DNA of 64,000 bases from Deinococcus marmoris (GCF_001949125.1 NZ_MSTI01000115.1:1-64000); one strand, 5' to 3'; counted from the first letter of the stretch, positions 26,861 to 40,754 are shown. Notes: a model not told the origin generated them from the sequence alone. Numbers and translations: made by a program.

Positions 26861-28330
26861 ATGACTCAAACTCCTTCCAATGTCCACCTGAACATCCACC
26901 CCGCCGTCCACGTCACCCCGGCTCTGCCGCAGATCATTCAGGGCGGCATGGGCGTGGGCATCTCGCACTGGGGGCTGGCGCAGGCCGTGTCCCGCATCGG
27001 GCAACTGGGCATCGTGTCCTGCACGGGCATCGACAACGTGCTGGTGCGACGCCTCCAGGACGGCGACGAGGGCGGGCATGTGCGCCGCGCTCTGGCTGCC
27101 TATCCCAATCAGGAACGCGCCGAGAAGGTCATCAAGATGTACTTTCTGCCGGAGGGGCGCGAACCCGGCCAGTCTTACCGCCGTGTGCCGCTGCCCACCG
27201 TGACCAAACACGGCGCGGCCTGGGAACTGGGCGTCATGGGCAGTTTCGTGGAAGTGTTTCTGGCGCGTGAGGGCCACGACAACCCGGTGGGCGTCAACCT
27301 GCTGACCAAGCTGCAACTGCACACCGTCCCGGCCCTCTACGGGGCGATGCTGGCCGGGGCCGACACCGTGATCATGGGCGCGGGCATTCCGCGCGAGATT
27401 CCCGGCGTGCTGGACGCTTTCGCGGCGGGTGGTCAGGCATCCATCAAGCTGGATGTGAAGGGCGGGGACGCCGCCGTCCTGACCTTTGACCCCGCCGACT
27501 ACGGGCTGGAGCGGCGCGAGCTGCCGCGCCCGAAGTTCTACCCGATTGTGACCTCGCACATTCTGGCCGGGGTGCTGATGAAGAAGGCCAGCGGCTCGGT
27601 GGAGGGTTTTATCATTGAAGGCCCCACCGCTGGGGGCCACAACGCCCCGCCGCGCGGAACGCCCACCTTTGACGAATCCGGCCAGCCGATCTACGGCGAG
27701 CGCGACATCGCCGATCTGGACGAGATGAAGAAGCTGGGCCTTCCCTTCTGGCTGGCCGGAAGCCGCGCCACGCCTGAAGCCTTGCAGGAAGCGCTGGCAC
27801 GCGGCGCGGCGGGCATTCAGGTGGGCACGCTGTTCGCCTACTGCGCCGACAGTGGCCTGCGCGATGATCTGCGCGAACAGGTTCATGTGCTGACCAAGGA
27901 CGGCGGTGTGGAGGTCTACACTGATCCGCTGGCCTCGCCCACCGGGTTTCCGTTCAAGGTGGTGCAGGTGGACGACACGCTGGCCCGTGTGGAACAGTAT
28001 CTGGCCCGCCCGCGCGTGTGCGACATCGGCTACCTGCGCGAAGCCTACGCGGGCGAGGACGGCAAGACCGGCCTGCGCTGCGCCGCCGAACCCGTGGACG
28101 CCTACGTCGCCAAGGGCGGCAAGATTGAGGACACCGTGGGCCGCAAATGCCTGTGCAACGCCCTGATGACCGACGCCGGATACGCGCAGGTGCAGAAGGG
28201 CGGCTACACCGAAGGCTCGCTGATGACCAGCGGCGACAGCCTGAACGACATCGCCGCGTGGCCTCTGGGGTATGGGGCCGGGGATGTGGTGGAGTTCCTG
28301 CTGGGGCGGTATGTGCCGGGAGTGGATTGA
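26861..28330 (+). CDS. Nitronate monooxygenase family flavoprotein
   Basis: A 489-residue FMN enzyme of the nitronate monooxygenase/2-nitropropane dioxygenase family. Barrel motifs are QIIQGGMGVGISHWGLAQAVS near the start, a PTAGGHNAPPRG segment with the catalytic-type His, and GAAGIQVGTLFAYC. It is well over the usual ~350 residues because of a C-terminal region with several cysteines (VCDIGYLRE, LRCAAEP and GRKCLCNALM). The real substrate may differ from nitronates, and the annotation is by family. ATG 26861 is preceded by a weak AAGGG. It is followed after three bases by the small hypothetical gene. Confidence 0.85.
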   Translation: MTQTPSNVHLNIHPAVHVTPALPQIIQGGMGVGISHWGLAQAVSRIGQLGIVSCTGIDNVLVRRLQDGDEGGHVRRALAAYPNQERAEKVIKMYFLPEGREPGQSYRRVPLPTVTKHGAAWELGVMGSFVEVFLAREGHDNPVGVNLLTKLQLHTVPALYGAMLAGADTVIMGAGIPREIPGVLDAFAAGGQASIKLDVKGGDAAVLTFDPADYGLERRELPRPKFYPIVTSHILAGVLMKKASGSVEGFIIEGPTAGGHNAPPRGTPTFDESGQPIYGERDIADLDEMKKLGLPFWLAGSRATPEALQEALARGAAGIQVGTLFAYCADSGLRDDLREQVHVLTKDGGVEVYTDPLASPTGFPFKVVQVDDTLARVEQYLARPRVCDIGYLREAYAGEDGKTGLRCAAEPVDAYVAKGGKIEDTVGRKCLCNALMTDAGYAQVQKGGYTEGSLMTSGDSLNDIAAWPLGYGAGDVVEFLLGRYVPGVD

Positions 28331-28333
28331 ACC

Positions 28334-28705
28334 ATGCAAGATACGGCAGCGGAATACTTTGAGCGCTCAATCGTTAGAGCCAGAGATGCCACCATCAGTA
28401 ATTTTGATGGCTACTTTACAGGCGAGTCCGGTGCTGAGTACGCACGCTTTATCCACAGCATCTACTCGCAGATTGACGACAGATCACGAGTTGCCGTAGA
28501 TTCTCTGCTCCCTTGCATCGTGGACGAAACCATCGGAATCATGCTTCAAGTCTTTGATGAGATGATTGACGCCTACAAGATCAAATTAAATCTGGGCGAC
28601 TCGGAAGTGTCAGTCTACGAAATCTATGAGTTGCTGGAGCCTGAGTTAAGACCCAAAGACGGCTGGATTCATAAATACAGCCGTCAAAGAATAGTGGAGA
28701 TGTAA
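28334..28705 (+). CDS. Hypothetical acidic protein with unusual base composition
   Basis: A 123-residue acidic, mostly helical protein with no signal peptide, membrane segment or family that I recognise. Its codons use far more A/T in third positions than any neighbour (for example the AATTTTGATGGC and AAATTAAATCTG stretches), which suggests recent acquisition. It starts three bases after the nitronate monooxygenase-like gene, so it may ride on that transcript. It is convergent with rimO, 18 bases apart. Size and acidity are compatible with an immunity- or antidote-type protein, but no partner gene is next to it. Confidence 0.6.
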   Translation: MQDTAAEYFERSIVRARDATISNFDGYFTGESGAEYARFIHSIYSQIDDRSRVAVDSLLPCIVDETIGIMLQVFDEMIDAYKIKLNLGDSEVSVYEIYELLEPELRPKDGWIHKYSRQRIVEM

Positions 28706-28723
28706 GGTTCTCCCAACCCTGAC

Positions 28724-30232
28724 TCAATGCCCCCCGAAATGCCCTAATTGCGGCACGTTCGGCTTCCACTCGGGCCGTTCCACCACTTCCCCGAACAAGT
28801 CGTATTCATCGCTGTCCTCAATCCGGGCGCGCACGATGTCGCCGATTTTAACCCCACCCGCGAAGTCGCCCGCGAACAGGTAGACCTGGCCGTCAATGCC
28901 GGGCGCGTCGCCCTTGGTGCGCCCGATCAGGCGGGTTCCCGGCGCGTCGCCCTCGTCGTCGTTGAATTCGTCCACGATCACGTCCATCACGCGGCCCACC
29001 TTCTCGGCCAGCCGCTCGGTGCTGATGCGCTGGGCGACTTCCATAAAGCGGGCCAGCCGCTCCTGCTTCACGTCCTCTGGCACCGGATCAGGCAGGGCGT
29101 TGGCGTCGGCTTCCTCCACGTCCGAGTAGGCGAAGGCTCCCACGCGGTCTAACCTCGCATCCTCTAAAAAGGTCAGCAGCTCGCCGAATTCTTCCTCGGT
29201 CTCGCCGGGAAAGCCGACGATAAAGGTGCTGCGGATGGTCAGTTCGGGGCAGATGCCGCGCCAGCGCCGGATGGTGTCCAGTTGCTTGCCCGCGCCGGGC
29301 CGCCGCATCAGCTTCAGGATGCGCGGCGAGGCGTGTTGCAGCGGCACGTCCAGATACGGCAGGATCTTGCCCTGCGCCATCAGCTCCACGATGCGGTCCA
29401 CATGCGGGTACGGGTAGACGTAGTGCATCCGCACCCACGCGCCCATCTCGCCCAGCTTGACGGCCAGATCGGTCAGGTGGGCGCGGACCTGCTCGCCCTG
29501 AAACTCGGACTCGCGGTAACGCACGTCCACACCGTAGGCGCTGGTGTCCTGCGAAATGATCATCAGTTCCTTGGTACCGCCCGCGATCAGGCGGAACGAC
29601 TCGTACAGCACCGCGCCCGCGTCGCGCGAGACCTGAAGGCCGCGCAGCTTGGGAATGATGCAGAACGCGCAGGTGTGGTTGCAGCCCTCGGCGATCTTGA
29701 CATAGGCGTAATGCCGGGGCGTCAGCTTGATGGTGGGCGCGAACACGTCGCCGTGCTTGGTGTTCTCACGCTCCGGGCGCATGCCCGATGCGGTGACGGG
29801 CAGCACGCCCGTGAACTCGTCTGTTTCAATCGGCAGCAGCTCGCGCACATGCATCATCACGTCGTCCACGGCCTCGCTGCCCGTAATCGCGGCGACTTTG
29901 GGGTGGCGTTCCAGAATCTTGTCGGGGCGCTCGCCCAGGCAGCCAGTCACGATCACGCGGCCCGTGGCCTCCAGCGCCTCGCCGATGGCGCTCAGGGATT
30001 CCTCCACGGCGGGGGTGATAAAGCCGCAGGTGTTGACGATCACGGCGTCCGCGCCCTCGTAGCTGGCGGCCACCTCGTACCCTTCCACCCGGAGCTGGGT
30101 CAGGATGCGTTCGCTGTCCACCAGGGCTTTGGGGCAGCCCAGGCTGATGAAACCGACTTTCCTGCTCGCCATATTTTGCTTGCCCACTGTTTGTTTATCT
30201 ACAGTTGTGGGCGAATCTACCGTTTGAGTCAT
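28724..30232 (-). CDS. rimO: Ribosomal protein S12 methylthiotransferase RimO
   Basis: Radical SAM enzyme that adds a methylthio group to an aspartate of ribosomal protein S12. The 502-residue protein has the three domains in order. The N-terminal UPF0004 domain has [14 protein letters not shown] plus later cluster cysteines (NTCGF and GCLGER); the radical SAM domain has CNHTCAFC; a C-terminal TRAM domain begins near [15 protein letters not shown] 30232 is chosen for its GGAGGAG ribosome binding site. The first ~30 residues are a polar, threonine-rich tail before the conserved RKVGFISLG, so a later ATG is also possible. Single-gene unit. Confidence 0.93.
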   Translation of the reverse strand: MTQTVDSPTTVDKQTVGKQNMASRKVGFISLGCPKALVDSERILTQLRVEGYEVAASYEGADAVIVNTCGFITPAVEESLSAIGEALEATGRVIVTGCLGERPDKILERHPKVAAITGSEAVDDVMMHVRELLPIETDEFTGVLPVTASGMRPERENTKHGDVFAPTIKLTPRHYAYVKIAEGCNHTCAFCIIPKLRGLQVSRDAGAVLYESFRLIAGGTKELMIISQDTSAYGVDVRYRESEFQGEQVRAHLTDLAVKLGEMGAWVRMHYVYPYPHVDRIVELMAQGKILPYLDVPLQHASPRILKLMRRPGAGKQLDTIRRWRGICPELTIRSTFIVGFPGETEEEFGELLTFLEDARLDRVGAFAYSDVEEADANALPDPVPEDVKQERLARFMEVAQRISTERLAEKVGRVMDVIVDEFNDDEGDAPGTRLIGRTKGDAPGIDGQVYLFAGDFAGGVKIGDIVRARIEDSDEYDLFGEVVERPEWKPNVPQLGHFGGH

Positions 30233-30346
30233 GCGCTCTCCTCCGTCCTCTCGCCTCACTCCAACAGGGCGGAGGCAGGGTCAGCCCGTCAGTGTACAGG
30301 CCAGCAGCGGGACAGAGGTAGGGCGCACGTTACACGCTGGAGCAGC

Positions 30347-33204
30347 TCAGCGTTTCACCAGCAGCGCCAGCGGAAAGTCCTCCAGCACCTTTGCCACCGG
30401 AATCTTGCCGCCACGCACCTTGAAGCGTTCGCCCGTCAGCACATTCTCGAACGTCCCGGAGGCGGGCAGCGTGAGCTGGCGCGTGCCCCACGTCTCGCCC
30501 AGCGCCCAGGGAACCGCCTGACGGGTCAGGGTCAGCGTCAGGCGCGGCGCAACGGTGACCGCCAATTCGCCCTCGTGTTCGCGGGCAAAGGCCAGCAGGT
30601 GACGGCCGGCGTCTATGGAGCGGTAACTCCCCGCCTGGAACAACTCCGGGTGGGCGGCGCGGGTTTGCAGGGCGGCCCAGGTGACCAGCGTTTTCACGCT
30701 GCCGTCCTCATAACTCCCCAGCAGTTTGCGGGCCAGTGGCAGGCCCACGCCCTTTTCCAGCCGGGTCAGGCGGCGGGTCAGCCCCTGATAATCCACCGGG
30801 CGGCGGTTGTCGGGGTCCACCAGACTCTGGTTCCAGCCCTCCGAACCCTGGTAGGTGTCGGGGACACCGGGGGCGGTCAGGCGGGCGAGCGTGGCACTCA
30901 GGCCGTTCTGCGCGCCGTAAGGGTTGATCAGCGTATGCAGATCGCGCAGCGCACCAGCGAAGCCGCTGTCGGCCAGCAACCCGCGCACGAAGCGGTCCAT
31001 TGCCGCCTCGTATTCCTCGTCGGGGGCAGCCCAACTGGTTCGCAGCTTGGCCTCGCGGCTGGCCTTGAGCAGGTAGGCGCTCAGGCGGTCCGGGAAATCT
31101 GTCAGATCGCCGGACAGCGGATAGGCCCCCAGCGCCGTTTGCAGCAGCGTGTAGGAATCCAGCGGACTGGGGGCCAGACCCAGCTCCTGCTCCTGGCTCA
31201 GCTCCAGAATGGGGGCGGCCCAGCGGCGCACGAAGGCCCCCCACGCCTGCGGCAGCTCGCTGATCACGCTGATGCGGGCGCGGGTGTCCTCGCCGCGTTT
31301 GGTGTCGTGGGTGCTGCCCGAGAGCATGGCGTGCGGCCAGCGCTGCGAGCGCTCCTGCGCGGCCTTGTGAAAGTCCTTGAGGCGCGTGCCGAAGTGCGCC
31401 GGATCGCCGCCCACCTCGTTCAGCGAGATCAGGCGGGCGTAGCGGTAAAAGGCGGTGTCCTCCGCGCCCTTGGCCGTCACCGGGCCGGTGAGTTGCTGGA
31501 AGCTGAGGGCAAAGTCGGCGTAAGCTCCCCGCGTCTCGCCGTCGGGCACGTCCATCGTCAGCACCGAAGCCAGGTAATCGAAGACGCTGGGGTCCAGTGG
31601 CCCGCCCTCGCGGCGGTTCTGGATCTTGGCGTCGCGCACGGCCCTGGCAATCTTGGCATTGTCGCCGGGTTCGCGGTCTCCGTTGGCGCGCAGATACGTG
31701 CGGTAGACCGGGAAGGTGGCGATGACCTCGCGCACAGCGTTGCGCAGCGCCGAGAGAGTGAAGTCGCGCGAACGCAGGTCCGACTCGCCCAGCCGCTCCA
31801 GCGATTCGGTCAGCACGTTGACCTCGCCGGGCAGGCTGACGCGCTGGATCAGTTGCTTACCCCGGTACAGATGCTCGCCGTAGCTGAGGCGGTCCCCGGT
31901 GAAGCGGCGGTAGATGGCGCTGATCTCGTCCTCGTGGGTAGAATCCACAAAAACGCCGTTCAGCTCGGCCAGGAAGTCGTACCCTGTGGTGCCGTCCACC
32001 GCCCAGTCGTTCGGGAGGTGTTCCCCCGGCTCCAGAATCTTCTCGGCCACCACGTACAGCGGCAGCGGGCCGCCTACACCGGGTTTCCAGTCCACGCCAA
32101 GCGCCTCGGCAGCTCCGGCTTGCAGCGCCTGGAAATACCCGGCAGGATCGTACAGGCCATCGGTGTGGTCCAGCCGCACGCCCTGAACGACGCCCTCGCG
32201 GATCAGCCCGAACAGGGTGGTGTGCGCCCAGGCAAAGACGCGCGGGTCTTCCATCCGCAGCGCCGCCAGATCGTTGATGTCGAAAAAGCGTCGGTAATTG
32301 ATTTCCTCGGCGGCCACCTTCCAGAAGGCCAGCCGGTAATTCTGCTCGCCCACCAGCGCGTCCAGCCCGGCTGGATCGGCGTTGATGGCCGCAAGTGCGG
32401 CGTCCAGCGCGGTCTGCACCTCGGCGGAGGTTTCCAGCAGCGCCCGCAGGCGGCGGGTCATGACCTCCAGTTCCTGCGCGCGGCCCAGGCGGTCCACGTC
32501 GGTCAGTGCGTCGGAAGAGCTGCGGGGCAGGCTCTCCATGCTGCGCGCTAGACTGGCGAGTTCCGCCCGGATGCTCTCAGCGGCGGCGCGCGGAAGCTGT
32601 TGCCCCACCGCCGCCAGCACCGTGCCGATGCTGCGCGGCGACATGGGCAGCTTGCGTTCCCAGTAGCGCACGAAGAAGCGGCCCCCGGCGTGTTCCAGCG
32701 CCAGCTCGCCGTTCTCCAGCACCCGCCCGTACTGATCGCCCAGCACCGGCAGCAGCACTTTGCCTTCCAGCGCGCGTTTCAGCGGCTGCCACGAGATATC
32801 GAAGAAGTGCGCGTAGCGACTGGCCTGCCCGTGCATCAGCACGTCTTCCCAGTATGGGTTGTGGCCGCCCTGAATGCCCATGTGGTTGGGCACGAAATCC
32901 ACGATCACGCCCAGCCCCAGCTCCTGCGCCCGCGCCGAGAACTTGCGCAGGCCACCCAGGCCGCCCAGTTCGGGATTGACCACCGAATGATCGGTCACGT
33001 CGTAACCGTGCGGACTGCCCGGCGTGCTGCCCCACATCGGCGACAGGTACACGTCCGAGACGCCCAACCGCGCCAGATACGGCAGAATTTTGCGCGCATC
33101 GGCAAAGTTAAAATCCCTGTTCAGTTGCAGGCGGTAGGTGGAGGAGGGGATGTGGGTTGTTTTGGGTTGTGGGGTGTGGGCTGTAGGTTGTGGGTTTGTG
33201 GCGG

Positions 33205-33208
<4 letters not shown>
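30347..33208 (-). CDS. treY: Maltooligosyl trehalose synthase
   Basis: Isomerises the reducing end of malto-oligosaccharides to an alpha,alpha-1,1 linkage; TreZ then releases trehalose. The 953-residue GH13 protein has [17 protein letters not shown] at the conserved start, VDFVPNHMG, catalytic-region motifs [13 protein letters not shown] and YVVAEKILE, and [15 protein letters not shown]. The first ~20 residues ([12 protein letters not shown] pattern) are encoded by a G-rich tandem repeat also found near 22.55 kb and are not part of the enzyme family. The start ATG 33208 overlaps the treZ stop as ATGA, so translation is coupled. Confidence 0.95.
33150..33203. repeat. G-rich tandem repeat inside the treY start
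   Basis: Repeated TTGTGGG/TGTGGG units over 33150-33203 encode TreY residues 2 to about 20 on the minus strand. 33164-33180 is identical over 17 bases to 22549-22565. Confidence 0.6.
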
Positions 33209-35043
<1,835 letters not shown>

Positions 35044-35121
35044 GACTTGCTCCTTCCAAATTGCCCTGAATTTCAGACAATTAACATTTCAGCCTAGAGG
35101 CTGGCGCAGCCCCGGCCATGA

Positions 35122-35167
35122 GAAAAACGCGAAGGGACGCCCACGCAACTGCCGCGTCTGGCGTCCC
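35122..35167 (-). terminator. Terminator of glgX
   Basis: A perfect 8-bp stem GGGACGCC / GGCGTCCC (35134-35141 and 35160-35167), read on the minus strand after the glgX stop and followed by CGCGTTTTTCTC. Confidence 0.6.
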
Positions 35168-35193
35168 CCTGAAGCTGTGATCGCAGCCCGAAT

Positions 35194-37329
<2,136 letters not shown>

Positions 37330-37464
37330 ATCGCGTGAAACTCCTTGAAAGGGTCTGAATCCTGTGAACGTCACTTCTTTTCCAGTGGTCACGAGGTCAG
37401 GCCCGCAAATAGCAAGAGAATAGGGGAGAGGACAGTTTGTTGCATCTGCCCTCTACCCCCTTGG

Positions 37465-37478
37465 TGGAAACGCTACCA
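37465..37478. promoter_or_regulatory. LacI-family-like operator upstream of glgX
   Basis: TGGAAACGCTACCA is an imperfect 14-base palindrome (5 of 7 positions symmetric) with a central CG, resembling sites of LacI-family sugar repressors. It lies in the only intergenic gap upstream of glgX. The regulator is unknown. Confidence 0.3.
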
Positions 37479-37548
37479 GAACTGAAGCCCCGCATCTGTA
37501 GGCCGATTTGCAGGTCCCCTTAACCATTCTTGAGAGAGCCGGGGCGGT

Positions 37549-38361
37549 CTAGAACTCCAGCCGTCCGCGCGGGCCGCTCAGCCGGGCCAGCTTTTCGGGG
37601 GTCCACAGTTCGTAGTCGTACATCGGGTACTGCCGCTTGAATCGGCCCACCTTGTCCCAGACCTCGCGCGACTCGAAGGGGATCACCATGATCAGGCGGA
37701 TCACGCTGTCCTCGTAGTCGTAGACATAGAAATCGAAGTGGAAAGCCGACTCGTTGCCGCTGTCGCTGAACAGCGGGAAGGGGAAGGGGCGGTAACGCCA
37801 CGCCTTTTTCTTCTCGGTCAGCACGGCAGCGGCCACCCGTTTGAGGTTGCTCTCGGGAAAGGTCAGCTTCTCGCCGTCGCGGTCCTTGAAGACCGTGTCG
37901 GGCGGCGGCGCGTCCAGTTGCACCCTCTTCAGCTCCGGCATGGGCTTGCGGCCCAGCTTGGGGGGCGGTTTGCGTCCGGGGGCGGGCTTGAAGGTCCGTC
38001 CTGCCGCGCCTTCCTTGCGTTCGCCTCTGCTATCCGCGCTGCGTTCACCTGCCGCCCGTTCACCTGCTGCCCGCTCCCCCGGTCCGCGCCGCGCCGGATT
38101 GGTGGCACTTTTTGCCCCGCTTGCTCCACCGGGCCGCCGCTCCGTCTGTGTTGCCCGGCTGCCTGATGGTTTTGCAGGTCCTGTTCTGGCTCCCGTCCTG
38201 GTTCCTGGCCTGCCGCTTCCTGCGGTCTCTACCTCACTGCCGCGTGAGGTGGTGCGTTCGCGTGGTGCAGGCTTGACCGTATCGCGCGTCGCTCCGCCGC
38301 GTCCCTGCGCCGTGTTGCGCTTTGGGGCGCGTCCCCGTGATCCTTTCTTTGGCCCCGTCAT
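37549..38361 (-). CDS. Hypothetical protein with long basic disordered tail and compact C-terminal domain
   Basis: A 270-residue protein in two parts. Residues 1 to about 135 are Arg/Gly/Pro/Ala/Thr-rich, include repeated [12 protein letters not shown] units, and look disordered and nucleic-acid-binding. Residues ~140-270 form a compact domain with aromatic and acidic motifs: [42 protein letters not shown] and [15 protein letters not shown] recognise no named family. The acidic and hydrophobic strand pattern is loosely reminiscent of PD-(D/E)XK-type folds, but no complete catalytic set is visible. A leaderless promoter precedes ATG 38361. Confidence 0.7.
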   Translation of the reverse strand: MTGPKKGSRGRAPKRNTAQGRGGATRDTVKPAPRERTTSRGSEVETAGSGRPGTRTGARTGPAKPSGSRATQTERRPGGASGAKSATNPARRGPGERAAGERAAGERSADSRGERKEGAAGRTFKPAPGRKPPPKLGRKPMPELKRVQLDAPPPDTVFKDRDGEKLTFPESNLKRVAAAVLTEKKKAWRYRPFPFPLFSDSGNESAFHFDFYVYDYEDSVIRLIMVIPFESREVWDKVGRFKRQYPMYDYELWTPEKLARLSGPRGRLEF

Positions 38362-38367
38362 GTGGGC

Positions 38368-38373
38368 AGTCTA
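38368..38373 (-). promoter_or_regulatory. Leaderless -10 box of the basic-tailed protein gene
   Basis: Minus-strand TAGACT lies 6 bases before ATG 38361. Confidence 0.5.
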
Positions 38374-38468
38374 GCGGCTGGATGCACAGACCAATGGAAG
38401 ACGGTGGCTGGACAGGCCCGCCCATGCTGATCTCTCGTGCTGATCTCTGGCCGCCGCCCACGCCCTCC

Positions 38469-39209
38469 CTAGCCCACGCCCAGAAACTCCACCTGCACCC
38501 CCGAAGCCTCCGCTGCCTGCCGGGCGCTGAGCAGGGCGGCCTGGGCGGCGGGGCGCAGCGCGCGTTCCGGGCGCTGCCACAACGCCTGGGCCACCTTGCT
38601 GGCGCGGCGTACCAGCAGCGATTCGCCGGGCTGGGCCAGTTCCACCGCTGCCAGCAGGGCCTGGGCGCTGGGCGGCACCTCGGACATGGGGTCCAGCGTG
38701 ACGTGCGCCGTGACGCGCTCGCCGCTACGGCGCAGGCTGACGCGGGCCTCGGTCAGGGCGGGGCGCTGCTCGATCAGCACGTCGGCCTGCGCCGCATGCA
38801 GCCCCGGCGTGCCGCCCCCGCGCCGCGCGTCATTCGCCAGATTGTGCGCCGAGAGCATGTGCCGCCGCGTGCGCGGCAGGTAGCCCACCCGCAGGGCCAC
38901 GCCACGCGTTTCGGCCTCGTCCATCACCTCGCGCGCCCGTTCGCCCAGATGCTGGCCCCCGCGCCCGCGTGAAACGGCGGCGATCACGGCCTGATTGTCG
39001 GTAAACACGCTCAGGGGTTCGCCTGCCGGGGCCAGCCGCACCGCTTCCAGCACGGCGCGCAACTCTGCCGCGTTGTTGTCGGGGGCCTCCAACTGGCCCT
39101 GAAAGCGCTGTGGCAGGCTGCCCGGCGTCCGCAGCACCAGCCCCCAGCCGCCCACGCCGGAGCCGTCCGGGAGTTCATGCCAACTGGCATCCACGTAAGC
39201 GTGATTCAC
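38469..39209 (-). CDS. RNase HI-family protein with C-terminal extension
   Basis: A 246-residue protein whose first ~135 residues form an RNase HI domain. The four acidic active-site residues appear in AYVDASW, NNAAELRAVLEAV, SVFTDNQAV and LANDARRGG. The remaining ~110 residues form a second region (RVSLRRSGERVTAHVTLDP...LLVRRASKVAQALWQRP...) that is not part of RNase HI and that I do not recognise. The start is GTG 39209 with a GGGAGG ribosome binding site. It probably degrades RNA-DNA hybrids. RNase HII is encoded separately at 4.1 kb. Confidence 0.85.
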   Translation of the reverse strand: MNHAYVDASWHELPDGSGVGGWGLVLRTPGSLPQRFQGQLEAPDNNAAELRAVLEAVRLAPAGEPLSVFTDNQAVIAAVSRGRGGQHLGERAREVMDEAETRGVALRVGYLPRTRRHMLSAHNLANDARRGGGTPGLHAAQADVLIEQRPALTEARVSLRRSGERVTAHVTLDPMSEVPPSAQALLAAVELAQPGESLLVRRASKVAQALWQRPERALRPAAQAALLSARQAAEASGVQVEFLGVG

Positions 39210-39489
39210 GGCCCGCCTCCCTGTGCTGTAGATGCCGCGTCATGCTGGGCGGTTCCTGATTTCACACCCCAGCATCGCTGTTTTTCAGAGCGGGCGCAAT
39301 CGGCCTGATGGCTGACCTTTCGCTCATACAGACTGCTCTGGATTCCAATTGCTGTTCTGGGTTCTCATTGAGAATTGCCAGCTCATGCCTGAACAGGGTT
39401 TTCATGCAATGCAGGTATTCACGCGGTGACAGTCGGTTTTGATGGAGCCAGGAAGCAGGAGACACGCCTCCCTTCTGGGGCCATTTTCT

Positions 39490-40314
39490 CTAATTTTCGC
39501 TCAGCAAGAACCGCAGAGCGTCCGGCAACCGCACCTTCCACGCCGTTTCACGGTGGATTCCTTCCGGGTCCGCCTGGAAGCGCAGGCGTTCGCCCAGGCC
39601 CTTTTCCAGCAGCAGGTCACGCATGGCGTGGGCGTCGTCCCAGTACGCCTGCTGCTGCTCCGGGTGATCGGTGCCTTCCTTGCCGCCGATGTCCATCCAG
39701 ATCCTGCCCGCAATGGGTGGACTGTTCCGCACGCGCCCAAACGCCTCACCCGCGCAGGCCCAGAAAGCCGGACTCATCACGCCCGCTCCGCTGAAGACCT
39801 CCGGGCGCGTCAGCAGGGCGTGCAGGCTAATGAGTCCGCCCATGCTGGAGCCGATCAGCGATGTGTGCGCGGCGTCCGGCAGGGTTCGCAGGTTGTCGTC
39901 GGCCAGTGGCTTGACCGTATCGATCAGAAAGCTGAGGTAATCGTCCCCGCCCCCGCCGCCTTCCACTTCCGGCGGAAAGCCGGGATGACGCACCGGGCTG
40001 TACTCGTGGTAGCGCCGCTCGTCGCCGTTGGGAATGCCGATGGCGATGGCTTCCAGCCCCTCCGCCGCCAGCGCGGTTAGCGTCTCGTCGGCCTCCCACT
40101 CGCTGATGTTGTAGCTGATGGCCGCATCGAACACGTTCTGGCCGTCGTGGAAATAAACCACCGGGTAGCGTTTGTCTGGCTGCGATTCATAGGAGGGTGG
40201 CAGCCACGCCAGCATGGTGCGGGCGGCGTGTTTGTCGTCGCCCACGCCCTCCCACTGAAGCAATGTTCCGGTCACGGTGCTGTCCGGCTTCGCGGCGTAG
40301 GGTTGCCAGCTCAC
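39490..40314 (-). CDS. Putative esterase (enterochelin esterase/esterase D-like alpha/beta hydrolase)
   Basis: A 274-residue alpha/beta hydrolase of the putative-esterase family (Pfam PF00756 type). Seen are YPVVYFHDGQNVFD near the N-terminus, the nucleophile elbow LIGSSMGGLISLHALL, an Asp/Glu-rich region DIGGKEGTDHPE, and a closing GIHRETAWKVRLPDALRFLL with the expected catalytic His. There is no signal peptide, so it is cytoplasmic. The ATG at 40312-40314 overlaps the aroQ stop as ATGA, so it is translationally coupled to aroQ. Its ester substrate is unknown. Confidence 0.85.
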   Translation of the reverse strand: MSWQPYAAKPDSTVTGTLLQWEGVGDDKHAARTMLAWLPPSYESQPDKRYPVVYFHDGQNVFDAAISYNISEWEADETLTALAAEGLEAIAIGIPNGDERRYHEYSPVRHPGFPPEVEGGGGGDDYLSFLIDTVKPLADDNLRTLPDAAHTSLIGSSMGGLISLHALLTRPEVFSGAGVMSPAFWACAGEAFGRVRNSPPIAGRIWMDIGGKEGTDHPEQQQAYWDDAHAMRDLLLEKGLGERLRFQADPEGIHRETAWKVRLPDALRFLLSEN

Positions 40315-40742
40315 GCTTCCGCCTCGATCAGGTATTCCATCCCTAAACGGTATCCCAGAAAGCCCAGACCGCTGATCTTGCCCTTACAGACCGCCGCCGT
40401 CACCGACCTGTGCCGGAACTCCTCGCGGGCGTCCACGTTGCTGATATGCACCTCTACCACGGGGAGTTGCTGGCCCGAGATAGCGTCGCGCAGGGCGTAG
40501 CTGTAATGGGTCAGCGCGCCGGGATTGATCACGATGCCGGAAAAACCCTGCTCCTGCGCTTCCTGAATCCATTCCAGAAGCTGGCCCTCGTAGTTGCTCT
40601 GGCGGCAGGTGACGGCCTCGCCCAGTTCCGCGCCCCACGCCTCGCACTGGCGCTCCAGGTCTTCGAGGGTCTGCGAGCCGTACACGCCCGGTTCACGCAG
40701 GCCCAGGCGATTGAGGTTGGGGCCGTTGAGGATCAGCAGCAT
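40311..40742 (-). CDS. aroQ: 3-dehydroquinate dehydratase, type II
   Basis: Third step of the shikimate pathway. The 143-residue protein has the type II pattern: LLILNGPNLNRLGLREPGVYG with the catalytic Arg/Tyr loop, RQSNYEGQLLEWIQ, VINPGALTHYSYALRDAI and EVHISNVDAREEFRHRSV with the catalytic His. A leaderless promoter lies between it and the guanidino-enzyme gene, so it can be transcribed separately from aroB/K/C. The esterase gene follows with an overlapping start. Confidence 0.95.
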   Translation of the reverse strand: MLLILNGPNLNRLGLREPGVYGSQTLEDLERQCEAWGAELGEAVTCRQSNYEGQLLEWIQEAQEQGFSGIVINPGALTHYSYALRDAISGQQLPVVEVHISNVDAREEFRHRSVTAAVCKGKISGLGFLGYRLGMEYLIEAEA

Positions 40743-40748
40743 GAATTG

Positions 40749-40754
40749 AGGTTA
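40749..40754 (-). promoter_or_regulatory. Leaderless -10 box of aroQ
   Basis: Minus-strand TAACCT lies 6 bases before ATG 40742. Confidence 0.55.

Noticed and set aside
28334..28705. Toxin-antitoxin or immunity module
   Set aside because: No partner gene of suitable size or type is adjacent, so the small acidic protein is left as hypothetical.
29282..32551. 1089-codon open frame on the plus strand
   Set aside because: It is antisense to rimO and treY, both of which have complete family motifs. High GC content removes stop codons from the opposite strand.
39262..39465. 67-codon minus-strand frame (LSPREYLHCMKTLFRHELAI) between the RNase HI gene and the esterase gene
   Set aside because: Vaguely like a transposase N-terminus, but no ribosome binding site, no continuation and no inverted repeats; not enough to call a pseudogene.
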